DNA of 64,000 bases from Bolinopsis microptera (Eukaryota; Ctenophora; Tentaculata; Lobata; Bolinopsidae): contig NC_087074.1 of assembly GCF_026151205.1 (NCBI RefSeq), positions 20,329,240-20,393,239 on the forward strand, in the 5' to 3' direction. The position numbers were made by a program, and so were the translations under genes. Under the pieces are notes generated by a model, which saw nothing but the letters and a program-made list of their open reading frames with translations, searched no databases and had not been told where the DNA came from. Below, in pieces: positions 20,401 through 34,800 of this stretch (position 1 is the stretch's first letter; the number at the start of each line of letters is the position of its first letter).

Positions 20401-22805
20401 TTAACTATCCACTGTCCGTTGTTCAACAGTTTTAAGTCGAGCATTTTCATTTCAGTACTCAAAATTATTTCGACCTTTACAAAACGGAAACAATTTATCT
20501 TAGAACTGTCTTTTCGGTGATTCTTTCAAGAAAATTTCTTATTTTTTCTGAATAGACTCATTGATGACAATGTTCCTAATAAAGGTAAAATTTCAGTACT
20601 AAAATTAATTAGAAATACGAAAATAATCTATCCCGCCTAGCATTAACCACTTATCATTGTTCTCAATGGGATTGAAAAGGCCAAACTTAGGTTCAGATAT
20701 TTGCAGGCCTCGAGGAAAATCATAAGAATAATATCAGATACCGTGAGCTCGCAATATTAAACTTTCACCACATTAACACATGATTACACAGAACTAGCTG
20801 CTAAAGCAATACAGCATGAGTTCAGAAGAAATAGTCCGTGTAAAACGTGAGTTAACAGGAAAATAAATTGGCTGCTCCCGACAAACGATCAAACAGACTC
20901 GGTCAAACAGAACCGGTCAAACAGAACCGGTCATGCTTGAGTCCGGCATTATTAATTGCTGCATGCTCCTCTAACTCTCTAAAAATACATTAAGTCAAAT
21001 TCTTAATTGCCATTCTATTACAATTCACATGAACTAGTTTGTGTTCCATTGTGATCCAGCTCCATGCACTCGATGTACTTGATTTACAGGTCGGCGGATT
21101 GGAGGAGTTGGACTTCACATGAGTCAATGTTTTTTAAGTGTGCACGTTAAGGTTGGATGCAGTGTTTTAATTACATTCTTAGTTAACGTTTGGACGGTAA
21201 TAATATCTTCACTCTTCAGTTCTACCCAACACGGATATTATCTCAGCTTTATTACAGAAGTAATAAGTACTGCAGGGAAGCTGCAGCCGAGTAAACTTCA
21301 TACATTTGCAGATTAACTGGCTAATAGTTGTATAACACGGTACAGAGCAACACCACTCAAGACCAGATGTCCGGGTTATACTACTCCGATCCAGTGACAA
21401 AAGGATTTTGCGATTATTTTGGCCAAAAATCGCGATACCGCGATTTTTACAGACTACAAATTAAACTATACATAAAATTTGTCGCAAATAATGGGAAAAA
21501 TCGCGATTCCATACATGCCGCGATTTCCTTTTGACAAAACAAAAGTTTTGTCCCTGGTCCGGTCAGGTAACATTTCCGGTTAACATTGCGGTAGAAGTGA
21601 GGAACTACACCTTGTAGGTAGTGGTACTGAACTGAGTGACACGTGACTGGTCTGTGGTTGTTATGGTAACGGTCAACACATAAAACTCACTGACGGAGTA
21701 ACGGTAAGATACATGCATGTTTCTTGAGGAAACGTCAAAATAAACATTACTTCTAACCCGTCTAACACATAGTTGAACCTTCAGTTGATGTTATTTAGAT
21801 GACATTGTGCAATAACTTACACTTTTCGCTAATGATTGCCTTTTCCTGGTTGCCAAAAAATAGTTTAAGATGCAAACATTTCTTGATTAATTTCGGTGTT
21901 ACAATTACAGTGCCCCGGAATTTGCTAGTTTTGTTGAAAGTTTAGAATTGGCCGGCCCTAAATTAGATTAGTTGTACACGCGGAAGAGCAGATAGGATAG
22001 CACTGGTCACGTGGTGTGCCCAGTAGTAAGCCACATTAGGTTTACTCCTGCAGTTCTGCACTGTTAAATTATCTCTGTTACTACAGCGTGTGAGAATGTG
22101 GCCCCTGCAGCAGAGAAAGATGTTTCAACTCGTCGCAATCCTGCTCGGGTGTTTGGTTTATTCTGGTTCCTCTGCTGCCGTCGCTAGTGCAACAGGTTTG
22201 TTTTAGTTTCTCTGCTAGTGTCGCTAGTGCAACAGGTTTGTTCTAGTTTCTTTGCTAGTGTCGCTAGTGCAACAGGTTTGTTCTAGTTTCTTTGCTAGTG
22301 TCGCTAGTGCAACAGCTTTGTTCTAGTTTCTCTGCTAGTGTCGCTAGTGAATCAGGTTTGTTCTAGTTTCTCTGTTAGTGTCGCTAGTGAATCAGGTTTG
22401 TTCTAATGGCTGATTTGGTTTCCGGTGGTCGAAGGTATCTAATAAAACATGTAATAATTTCAACAAACCTAAAAGACGTCTTTAAAGCGAAAATATAATC
22501 GAGTTGGCAGAGCCATCAAATTCAATGTAAATAGTAATACACGCAAACTGAACAGAAGTACATTTTAAGTAAGTCCTCTGCTCTGTATTTGGTGTTTTAC
22601 ATACACTTGACGTTAAAACATGCAGTGCATTTCAAAATTAGACTGCTTCTTAACGGGCAACATACAGACTAAACTCTAAAGGAATAAAAACAAAATCAGA
22701 AGAATGAGAACAAAATCAGAAGAATAAAAAATAATATCAGAAAATCTACTCACCAGATTGACCACGGTGCTGCTGAACTCGAAAACTTTCGTTCGCGTTA
22801 GCCAT
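17464..22805 (-). CDS. Small coiled-coil protein, six exons
   Basis: Exons in coding order: 22805-22754 (ATG, MANANESF), 20322-20273, 19319-19209, 18824-18630, 18403-18314 and 17637-17464 (TGA). Junction phases agree (1, then all 0), giving 223 residues. From about residue 35 onwards the protein is charged with heptad-like Leu/Ile spacing (LKKKEEEEGARNSARSS; IKLLNEDLVRTHELDRRAIE; IGRLKQMEESIFELKNEK), indicating a long coiled coil, so a structural or adaptor role is likely. I do not recognise the family. Most donors are strong (GTGAGT), but the one after 18630 (GTTAGC) is weak; read-through there ends at TAA 18567 and would give a shorter isoform. Intron 3 holds a 332-bp GGGA tract. Exon 1 lies inside intron 1 of the plus-strand ShKT/sushi gene and vice versa. 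Confidence 0.65.
18861..19192. repeat. (GGGA)n microsatellite, about 83 copies
   Basis: 332 bp of almost uninterrupted GAGG-GAGG on the plus strand, with one T substitution near 18907. Long GGG runs at 4-bp spacing can form G-quadruplexes or triplex DNA. It lies in an intron of the minus-strand coiled-coil gene, whose RNA carries the C-rich strand. Confidence 0.97.
19320..20272. other. Intron 2 of the coiled-coil gene
   Basis: No gene was seen. It contains a (GA)n run at 19904-19924 and, at 20200-20280, a partial tandem duplication around the exon 2 donor (ATAGTCTCCAA / ATGGTCTCCAAT spacing). Confidence 0.45.
20323..22095. other. Intron 1 of the coiled-coil gene; 5' flank of the ShKT/sushi gene
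   Basis: No convincing ORF. There is a triple GGTCAAACAGAACC-like repeat at 20890-20930 and a cluster of ATCGCGAT-type motifs at 21405-21530. The last few hundred bases should include the promoter of the plus-strand gene starting at 22096; no clear TATA box was found. Confidence 0.4.
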
Positions 22806-25800
22806 GTGCTACTTTATCTCAGAACTACACTCGTCCCTTATATCTATCCCACTAGTATCTAGATAACAGAGAAACTTGGTACTTGTGAGGCAAAGCCGAG
22901 ACGTTAAAAGGTCACGTGAATGTGGTAAAATTGAATTGATATCAAATGCATGTTACGAATTATCAGAGCGGAAACATGACATGACCACCACCGTACCACA
23001 ACCATTGATCAAATGCTTAGTTTCTGCATGAGGATCCTTTCAATAACTTTAAATATGTTCAGAATTAGAGATGATACTAAATAACGCGAATGAATCAATG
23101 AATGATAAATCATACTGGATGTGAAAAATAACATTATAATGATAAGACAGTATCACACAACCCCTCTAGAGACAAAGATAGACGTGGTTAATATCACACA
23201 ACCCCTCTAGAGATAAAGATAGACGTGGTTAATATCACACAACCCCTCTAGAGATAAAGATAGACGTGGTTAATATCACACAACCCTTCTAGAGATAAAG
23301 AGAAACGTGGTTAATATCACACAACCCCTCTAGAGATAAAGATAGACGTGGTTAATATCACACAACCCTTCTAGAGATAAAGAAAAACGTGGTTAATATC
23401 ACACAACCCCTCTAGAGATAAAAAGAAACGTGGTTAATATCCCACAACCCCTCTAGAGATAAAAAGAAACGTGGTTGATATCACACAACCCCTCTAGAGA
23501 TAAAGATAGACGTGGTTAATATCACACAACCCTTCTAGAGATAAAGAGAAACGTGGTTAATATCACACAACCCCTCTAGAGATAAAAAGAAACGTGGTTA
23601 ATATCCCACAACCCCTCTAGAGATAAAAAGAAACGTGGTTAATATCACACAACCCCTCTAGAGATAAAGATAGACGTGGTTAATATCACACAACCCTTCT
23701 AGAGATAAAGAGAAACGTGGTTAATATCACACAACCCCTCTAGAGATAAAAAGAAACGTGGTTAATATCCCACAACCCCTCTAGAGATAAAAAGAAACGT
23801 GGTTGATATCACACAACCTCTCTAGAAATAAAGATAGACGTGGTTAATATCACACAACCCCTCTAGAGATAAAGATAGACGTGGTTAATATCACACACCC
23901 CCTCTAGAGATGAAGATAGACGTGGTTAATATCACACAACCCCTCTAGAGATAAAGATAGACGTGGTTAATATCACACAACCCCTCTAGAGATAAAGATA
24001 GACGTGGTTAATATCACACAACCCATCTAGAGATAAAGATATACGTGGTTAATATCACACAACCCCTCTAGAGATAAAGATAGACGTGGTTAATATCACA
24101 CAACCCCTCTAGAGATAAAGATAGACGTGGTTAATATCACACAACCCCTCTAGAGATAAAGATAGACGTGGTTAATATCACACAACCCCTCTAGAAATAA
24201 AGATAGACGTGGTTAATATCACACGACCCCTCTAGAGATAAAGATAGACGTGGTTAATATCACACAACCCCTCTAGAGATAAAGATATACGTGGTTATAT
24301 CACACAAGTCACAACCCCTCTAGAGATAAAGATAGACGTGGTTAATATCACACGACCCCTCTAGAGATAAAGATAGACGTGGTTAATATCACACAACCCC
24401 TCTAGAGATAAAGATAGACATGGTTAATATCACACAACCCCTCTAGAGATAAAGATATACGTGGTTAATATCACACAACCCCTCTAGAGATAAAGATAGA
24501 CGTGGCTGAAGCGTGTACTGATAAGGAGGACGGCTGTGCAGGGTGGGCTAGTGATGACTACTGTCAAACTCAGCGTGATCTCATGTCCTACTACTGTCCG
24601 TCTACCTGTGGCTTCTGCAACACTGTACAAGAGGTTACTACTAAATACTAATACTTAATTGTTGGTTGCTTAGTAATTAGGTTACTAGGTAACCGTATTT
24701 TTACCAGGGATCATTATTATTATATACCATCATTATCTTGACAAGCTTTAATCTTCTCACATTGTTTGATGTACAAGTCATAGGCCCCTCCGAGAAAAGA
24801 TGAAGAATTGACAATATGTAATCTCAGGCGACAGATATAATGACAGAGATAGTGGAAAGTATGGTGGAAGCTACTGATCCCTCAACTAACAGGGGGTCAT
24901 ACGTGGACACCAGGTATTATAATATAGACTACTGACTACTGACTACTGACTACTGACTACTGACTACTGACTACTGACTACTGACTACTGACTACTGACT
25001 ACTGACTACTGACTACTGACTACTGACTACTGACTACTGACTACTGACTACTGACTACTGACTACTGACTACTGACTACATATTATTATGCTCTGTAATC
25101 ACTCACCAAACTCTACTACATATTATGCTCTGTAATCACTCACCAAACTCTACTACATATTATGCTCTGTAATCACTCACCAAACTCTACTACATATTAT
25201 GCTCTGTAATCACTCACCAAACTCTACTACATATTATGCTCTGTAATCACTCACCAAACTCAACACACTAAACACAGCCCACCTGAAACTGGTGTTATCA
25301 TAATATGCAATCAGTTAATACCTAGTATAGCTATTAGCTGCTCCCTGTAAGCCGGGATTTGCTAACAGTCGGAACTATATATATATATACTAGCGGTTAT
25401 TTAGGTTTTATTCTGAGTGGTCAGCAAAATAATCCATGCCTACACAAAAAGAGTGTTGTAGCCTTTACATTATGAGAATAATGTCTCTAAGAGTAAGAAC
25501 ATTGAAATTTGGAGAACGTTAAATTATTGTAGGCTGCTTCAAAAATCAGATCAAAATTATTAAATCGTTCGATGTGCCAAAAACCTTGAAATTGTCAAAT
25601 TTGAAAGCTTAATCTAAATATTTGCAGTGATGAAAAAAACTACGATTACAATTCTGATAACGATAACGGTAGCAACGACTACGAAGCTAACTACGAAGCT
25701 AACTACGAAGCTAACTACGACTCCGACTATGACTCAGGCTACGAGGTGAAGTCAGACACAGTAACTCCAGCAATAACTAACCAATGTGCAGGGGAGATAA

Positions 25801-28800
25801 GGAACGGGGAGTTGAAGGACATGACACCCAGCAGTTACGGTTCTGTGGAGTGCACGGAGGGCTTCACTAGAACTGGACCTTATTACATCTACTGTAACGA
25901 ACAAGGTTAGTGAGGGAGATTTCAGATTTGACAAGTTCCTTGAGGAGTAGGTAGATTTAGGCATAATCTAGTGGCTGGATTTAGGACATATAACCCTTTT
26001 CTCGTATAATAACAGGAGACCACTAACCAGAACAACCCGGGCAGGTATAATAACAGGAGACCACTAACCAGAACAACCCGGGCAGGTATAATAACAGGAG
26101 ACCACTAACCAGAACAACCCGGGCAGGTATAATAACAGGAGACCACTAACCAGAACAACCCGGTCAGGTATAATAACGGGAGACCACTAACCAGAACAAC
26201 CCGGTCAGGTATAATAACAGGAGACCACTAACCAGAACAACCCGGGCAGGTATAATAACAGGAGACCACTAACCAGAACAACCCGGGCAGGTATAATAAC
26301 AGGAGACCACTAACCAGAACAACCCGGGCAGGTATAATAACAGGAGACCACTAACCAGAACAACCCGGGCAGGTATAATAACAGGAGACCACTAACCAGA
26401 ACAACCCGGGCAGGTATAATAACAGGAGACCACTAACCAGAACAACCCGGTCAGGTATAATAACGGGAGACCACTAACCAGAACAACCCGGGCAGGTATA
26501 ATAACGGGAGACCACTAACCAGAACAACCCGGTCAGGTATAATAACAGGAGACCACTAACCAGAACAACCCGGTCAGGTATAATAACGGGAGACCACTAA
26601 CCAGAACAACCCGGTCAGGTATAATAACAGGAGACCACTAACCAGAACAACCCGGGCAGGTATAATAACAGGAGACCACTAACCAGAACAACCCGGGCAG
26701 GTATAATAACAGGAGACCACTAACCAGAACAACCCGGTCAGGTATAATAACATGAGACCACTAACCAGAACAACCCGGGCAGGTATAATAACGGGAGACC
26801 ACTAACCAGAACAACCCGGTCAGGTATAATAACAGGAGACCACTAACCAGAACAACCCGGGCAGGTATAATAACAGGAGACCACTAACCAGAACAACCCG
26901 GGCAGGTATAATAACAGGAGACCACTAACCAGAACAACCCGGTCAGGTATAATAACAGGAGACCACTAACCAGAACAACCCGGTCAGGTATAATAACAGG
27001 AGACCACTAACCAGAACAACCCGGTCAGGTATAATAACAGGAGACCACTAACCAGAACAACCCGGTCAGGTATAATAACAGGAGACCACTAACCAGAACA
27101 ACCCGGGCAGGTATAATAACAGGAGACCACTAACCAGAACAACCCGGGCAGGTATAATAACAGGAGACCACTAACCAGAACAACCCGGCAGGTATAATAA
27201 CAGGAGACCACTAACCAGAACAACCCGGTCAGGTATAATAACAGGAGACCACTAACCAGAACAACCCGGGCAGGTATAATAACAGGAGACCACTAACCAG
27301 AACAACCCGGGCAGGTATAATAACGGGAGACCACTAACCAGAACAACCCGGGCAGGTATAATAACAGGAGACCACTAACCAGAACAACCCGGGCAGGTAT
27401 AATAACAGGAGACCACTAACCAGAACAACCCGGGCAGGTATAATAACAGGAGACCACTAACCAGAACAACCCGGTCAGGTATAATAACGGGAGACCACTA
27501 ACCAGAACAACCCGGGCAGGTATAATAACAGGAGACCACTAACCAGAATAACCCGGGCAGGTATAATAACAGGAGACCACTAACCAGAACAACCCGGTCA
27601 GGTATAATAACAGGAGACCACTAACCAGAACAACCCGGACAGGTATAATAACAGGAGACCACTAACCAGAACAACCCGGTCAGGTATAATAACAGGAGAC
27701 CACTAACCAGAACAACCCGGGCAGGTATAATAACAGGAGACCACTAACCAGAACAACCCGGTCAGGTATAATAACAGGAGACCACTAACCAGAACAACCC
27801 GGTCAGGTATAATAACAGGAGACCACTAACCAGAACAACCCGGGCAGGTATAATAACAGGAGACCACTAACCAGAACAACCCGGTCAGGTATAATAACAG
27901 GAGACCACTAACCAGAACAACCCGGACAGGTATAATAACGGGAGACCACTAACCAGAACAACCCGGTCAGGTATAATAACAGGAGACCACTAACCAGAAC
28001 AACCCGGTCAGGTATAATAACAGGAGACCACTAACCAGAACAACCCGGGCAGGTATAATAACAGGAGACCACTAACCAGAACAACCCGGTCAGGTATAAT
28101 AACGGGAGACTAGACTATTAACCAGAACAACCCGGGCAGGTATAATAACAGGAGACCACTAACCAGAATAACCCGGTCAGGTATAATAACAGGAGACCAC
28201 TAACCAGAACAACCCGGTCAGGTATAATAACAGGAGACCACTAACCAGAACAACCCGGGCAGGTATAATAACAGGAGACCACTAACCAGAACAACCCGGG
28301 CAGGTATAATAACAGGAGACCACTAACCAGAACAACCCGGTCAGGTATAATAACAGGAGACCACTAACCAGAACAACCCGGGCAGGTATAATAACAGGAG
28401 ACCACTAACCAGAACAACCCGGGCAGGTATAATAACAGGAGACCACTAACCAGAATAACCCGGTCAGGTATAATAACAGGAGACCACTAACCAGAACAAC
28501 CCGGGCAGGTATAATAACAGGAGACCACTAACCAGAACAACCCGGTCAGGTATAATAACAGGAGACCACTAACCAGAACAACCCGGTCAGGTATAATAAC
28601 GGGAGACCACTAACCAGAACAACCCGGTCAGGTATAATAACAGGAGACCACTAACCAGAACAACCCGGGCAGGTATAATAACAGGAGACCACTAACCAGA
28701 ACAACCCGGGCAGGTATAATAACAGGAGACCACTAACCAGAATAACCCGGTCAGGTATAATAACAGGAGACCACTAACCAGAACAACCCGGTCAGGTATA

Positions 28801-31800
28801 ATAACAGGAGATCACTAACGAGAACAACCCGGGCAGGTATAATAACAGGAGACCACTAACCAGAACAACCCGGTCAGGTATAATAACAGGAGACCACTAA
28901 CCAGAACAACCCGGTCAGGTATAATAACAGGAGACCACTAACCAGAACAACCCGGGCAGGTATAATAACAGGAGACCACTAACCAGAACAACCCGGGCAG
29001 GTATAATAACAGGAGACCACTAACCAGAACAACCCGGGCAGGTATAATAACAGGAGACCACTAACCAGAACAACCCGGGCAGGTATAATAACGGGAGACC
29101 ACTAACCAGAACAACCCGGTCAGGTATAATAACGGGAGACCTGCCTACTTGTGAGAGGAAATGTAGCGATATAAAGATAGAGGGAGGAAACATAGAACCT
29201 CCCGAGAATGAGAAGCAAGGATGGTTATATGTTTCGGTGAGTTACTGACACTGTGAGATATACGTGATGGTTATGTAGCGATGCTAGTACAGCTAGTAGA
29301 TACGTGCTGAGCTGCGGTGATGACGGTGATTCTAATTTTCTGTGCTTTCTATTGCCGTTAAAAGCTGTGGTCACAGTGACCGGGTACTGATAACTAACGT
29401 CAATATTTTGTGTAGGAATTAGGTCTCATTATTCACATAATTAGACGGTTATGTGACCAAATCTCTAACACAACGTATTGATCAGCTCGGTAACGCTTTG
29501 ATCTTCTCCAGCTCAAATTAAATCGCTCAATTGTTGATAACCGTTTAACGTTAGCTATCTCCCACAATCCACACTGTGTTTTAACTGGACCGCCGTTCTT
29601 AACCACCAAATATTTCTCATTGATGTGGTGTTCGTATTTTGCTTATTTCAACTGCCATTCATTGTCAAGAGTAGAAGTTGGGTAACTTTTCGGTTAAGTA
29701 ACCTTAATCCACCACGAGTCACGACTGCAGTCAAATGGTTATACTTTCAGGAGTTTCCTAGGACAAAATATATAGTTTAACTTAACCACAACTGCAGATC
29801 ACTAATATATTTGACTAAATTATATAAAACTTGGTTGTGAAGAAGAGAATGTATTTCAGTGTTATAACCAGTGTAACAAAATGATGGAACAGTAAGAAAT
29901 GTAACAACTAGAGTAATTGAGTGATTAGAGTTTGGAAACTGAAGTAATTAAGTGATTAGAGTTTGGAAACTGAAGTAATTAAGTGATTAGAGTGTAACAA
30001 CTAGAGAAATGTTCAGTGATTAGAGTGTAACAACTAGAGAAATGTTAAGTGATTAGAGTGTAACAACTAGAGAAATGTTACGTGATTAGAGTGTAACAAC
30101 TAGAGAAATGTTAAGTGATTAGAGTGTAACAACTAGAGATATGTAAAGTGATTAGAGTGTAACAACTAGAGAAATGTTATGTGATTAGAGTGTAACAACT
30201 AGAGAAATGTTATGTGATTAGAGTGTAACAACTAGAGAAATGTTAAGTGATTAGAGTGTAACAACTAGAGATATGTTAAGTGATTAGAGTGTAACAACTA
30301 GAGAAATGTTATGTGATTAGAGTGTAACAACTAGAGATATGTTAAGTGATTAGAGTGTAACAACTAGAGAAATGTTATGTGATTAGAGTGTAACAACTAG
30401 AGAAATGTTAAGTGATTAGAGTGTAACAACTAGAGATATGTTAAGTGATTAGAGTGTAACAACTAGAGAAATGTTATGTGATTAGAGTGTAACAACTAGA
30501 GAAATGTTAAGTGATTAGAGTGTAACAACTAGAGAAATGTTAAGTGATTAGAGTGTAACAACTAGAGAAATGTTATGTGATTAGAGTGTAACAACTAGAG
30601 AAATGTTAAGTGATTAGAGTGTAACAACTAGAGATATGTAAAGTGATTAGAGTGTAACAACTAGAGAAATGTTATGTGATTAGAGTGTAACAACTAGAGA
30701 AATGTTAAGTGATTAGAGTGTAACACCCCTACTCCGCAGTGTAACGAAGGTAAAAGCCTGGAAGGTAACACCCCTACTCCGCAGTGTAACGAAGGTAAAA
30801 GCCTGGAAGGTAAAGCGTGTAACACCCCTACTCCGCAGTGTAAGGAAGGTAAAAGCCTGAGTGTAACACCCCTACTCCGCAGTGTAACGAAGGTAAAAGC
30901 CTGGAAGGTAAAGCGTGGAACTGGTGTGACAGAGGTGTGGTGGATGTGATTCCCAAATGTGTGGGAGGAGAAACTACCAGCGAGGAGCAGATCATCTCCC
31001 CAGACAACACTGCCTCTGAGGTAGACTACGATACAAACTACAAGGAGGATGAGGAGGAGTACACTGAGAAGAAGGAGGAGGAGGTAGGGGGAGCGTACGG
31101 AGGCTGTCCTCTGGAAGAGGTGGAGAATGGAATGTGGACTGACCCGTACCAGAGCAGTACTTACTGGATACTAGAGTGTAACACTGGGTAAGTACCAGAG
31201 CAGTACTTACTGGATACTAGAGTGTAACACTGGGTAAGTACCAGAGCAGCACTTACTGGATACTAGAGTGTAACACTGGGTAAGTACCAGAGCAGCACTT
31301 ACTGGATACTAGAATGTAACACTGGGTAAGTACCAGAGCAGGACTTACTGGATACTAGAGTGTAACACTGGGTAGGTACCAGAGCAGTACTTACTGGATA
31401 CTAGAGTGTAACACTGGGTAAGTACCAGAGCAGTACTTACTGGATACTAGAGTGTAACACTGGGTAAGTACCAGAGCAGTACTTACTGGATACTAGAGTG
31501 TAACACTGGGTAAGTACCAGAGCAGTACTTACTGGATACTAGAGTGTAACACTGGGTAGGTACCAGAGCAGTACTTACTGGATACTAGAGTGTAACACTG
31601 GGTAAGTACCAGAGCAGTACTTACTGGATACTAGAGTGTAACACTGGGTAGGTACCAGAGCAGCACTTACTGGATACTAGAGTGTAACACTGGGTAAGTA
31701 CCAGAGCAGTACTTACTGGATACTAGAGTGTAACACTGGGTAAGTACCAGAGCAGTACTTACTGGATACTAGAGTGTAACACTGGGTAAGTACCAGAGCA

Positions 31801-34800
31801 GCACTTACTGGATACTAGAGTGTAACACTGGGTAAGTACCAGAGCAGTACTTACTGGATACTAGAGTGTAACACTGGGTAGGTACCAGAGCAGTACTTAC
31901 TGGATACTAGAGTGTAACACTGGGTAAGTACCAGAGCAGTACTTACTGGATACTAGAGTGTAACACTGGGTAAGTACCAGAGCAGTACTTACTGGATACT
32001 AGAGTGTAACACTGGGTAAGTACCAGAGCAGTACTTACTGGATACTAGAGTGTAACACTGGGTAAGTACCAGAGCAGTACTTACTGGATACTAGAGTGTA
32101 ACACTGGGTAAGTACCAGAGCAGTACTTACTGGATACTAGAGTGTAACACTGGGTAAGTATCAGAGCAGTACTTACTGGATACTAGAGTGTAACACTGGG
32201 TAAGTACCAGAGCAGTACTTACTGGATACTAGAGTGTAAAACTGGGTAAGTACCAGAGCAGCACTTACTGGATACTAGAGTGTAACACTGGGTAAGTACC
32301 AGAGCAGCACTTACTGGATACTAGAGTGTAACACTGGGTAAGTACCAGAGCAGTACTTACTGGATACTAGAGTGTAACACTGGGTAAGTACCAGAGCAGT
32401 ACTTACTGGATACTAAAGTGTAACACTGGGTAAGTACCAGAGCAGTACTTACTGGATACTAGAGTGTAACACTGGGTAAGTACCAGAGCAGCACTTACTG
32501 GATACTAGAGTGTAACACTGGGTAGGTACCAGAGCAGTACTTACTGGATACTAGAGTGTAACACTGGGTAAGTACCAGAGCAGTACTTACTGGATACTAG
32601 AGTGTAACACTGGGTAAGTACCAGAGCAGCACTTACTGGATATTAGAGTGTAACACTGGGTAAGTACCAGAGCAGCACTTACTGGATACTAGAGTGTAAC
32701 ACTGGGTAAGTACCAGAGCAGCACTTACTGGATACTAGAGTGTAACACTGGGTAGGTACCAGAGCAGCACTTACTGGATACTAGAGTGTAACACTGGGTA
32801 GGTACCAGAGCAGGACTTACTGGATACTAGAGTGTAACACTGGGTAGGTACCAGAGCAGTACTTACTGGATACTAGAGTGTAACACTGGGTAGGTACCAG
32901 AGCAGTACTTACTGGATACTAGAGTGTAACACTGGGTAAGTATCAGAGCAGCACTTACTGGATACTAGAGTGTAACACTGGGTAAGTACCAGAGCAGCAC
33001 TTACTGGATACTAGAGTGTAACACTGGGTAAGTACCAGAGCAGTACTTACTGGATACTAGAGTGTAACACTGGGTAAGTACCAGAGCAGTACTTACTGGA
33101 TACTAGAGTGTAACACTGGGTAAGTACCAGAGCAGTACTTACTGGATACTAGAGTGTAACACTGGGTAAGTACCAGAGCAGTACTTACTGGATACTAGAG
33201 TGTAACACTGGGTAAGTACCAGAGCAGTACTTACTGGATACTAGAGTGTAACACTGGGTAAGTACCAGAGCAGTACTTACTGGATACTAGAGTGTAACAC
33301 TGGGTAAGTACCAGAGCAGTACTTACTGGATACTAGAGTGTAACACTGGGTAGTACCAGAGCAGTACTTACTGGATACTAGAGTGTAACACTGGGTATGT
33401 ACCAGAGCAGTACTTACTGGATACTAGAGTGTAACACTGGGTAAGTACCAGAGCAGTACTTACTGGATACTAGAGTGTAACACTGGGTAAGTACCAGAGC
33501 AGTACTTACTGGATACTAGAGTGTAACACTGGGTAAGTACCAGAGCAGTACTTACTGGATACTAGAGTGTAACACTGGGTAGTACCAGAGCAGTACTTAC
33601 TGGATACTAGAGTGTAAAACTGGGTAAGTACCAGAGCAGCACTTACTGGATACTAGAGTGTAACACTGGGTAAGGTACCAGAGCAGCACTTACTGGATAC
33701 TAGAGTGTAACACTGGGTAAGTACCAGAGCAGTACTTACTGGATACTAGAGTGTAACACTGGGTAAGTACCAGAGCAGTACTTACTGGATACTAAAGTGT
33801 AACACTGGGTAAGTACCAGAGCAGTACTTACTGGATACTAGAGTGTAACACTGGGTAAGTACCAGAGCAGCACTTACTGGATACTAGAGTGTAACACTGG
33901 GTAAGTACCAGAGCAGCACTTACTGGATATTAGAGTGTAACACTGGGTAAGTACCAGAGCAGCACTTACTGGATACTAGAGTGTAACACTGGGTAGGTAC
34001 CAGAGCAGTACTTACTGGATACTAGAGTGTAACACTGGGTAAGTACCAGAGCAGTACTTACTGGATACTAGAGTGTAACACTGGGTAAGTACCAGAGCAG
34101 CACTTACTGGATACTAGAGTGTAACACTGGGTAAGTACCAGAGCAGACTTACTGGATACTAGAGTGTAACACTGGGTAAGTACCAGAGCAGTACTTACTG
34201 GATACTAGAGTGTAACACTGGGTAGTACCAGAGCAGTACTTACTGGATACTAGAGTGTAACACTGGGTAAGTACCAGAGCAGTACTTACTGGATACTAGA
34301 GTGTAACACTGGGTAAGTACCAGAGCAGCACTTACTGGATACTAGAGTGTAACACTGGGTATGTACCAGAGCAGTACTTACTGGATACTAGAGTGTAACA
34401 CTGGGTAAGTACCAGAGCAGTACTTACTGGATACTAGAGTGTAACACTGGGTAAGTACCAGAGCAGTACTTACTGGATACTAGAGTGTAACACTGGGTAA
34501 GTACCAGAGCAGTACTTACTGGATACTAGAGTGTAACACTGGGTAAGTACCAGAGCAGTACTTACTGGATACTAGAGTGTAACACTGGGTAAGTACCAGA
34601 GCAGTACTTACTGGATACTAGAGTGTAACACTGGGTAAGTACCAGAGCAGTACTTACTGGATACTAGAGTGTAACACTGGGTAGGTACCAGAGCAGTACT
34701 TACTGGATACTAGAGTGTAACACTGGGTAGTACCAGAGCAGCAGTACTTACTGGATACTAGAGTGTAACACTGGGTAGTACCAGAGCAGTACTTACTGGA

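Noticed and set aside
24488-24633. Calling the ShKT gene a toxin
   Set aside because: ShKT modules occur in many non-toxin secreted proteins, and here the module is joined to sushi domains.
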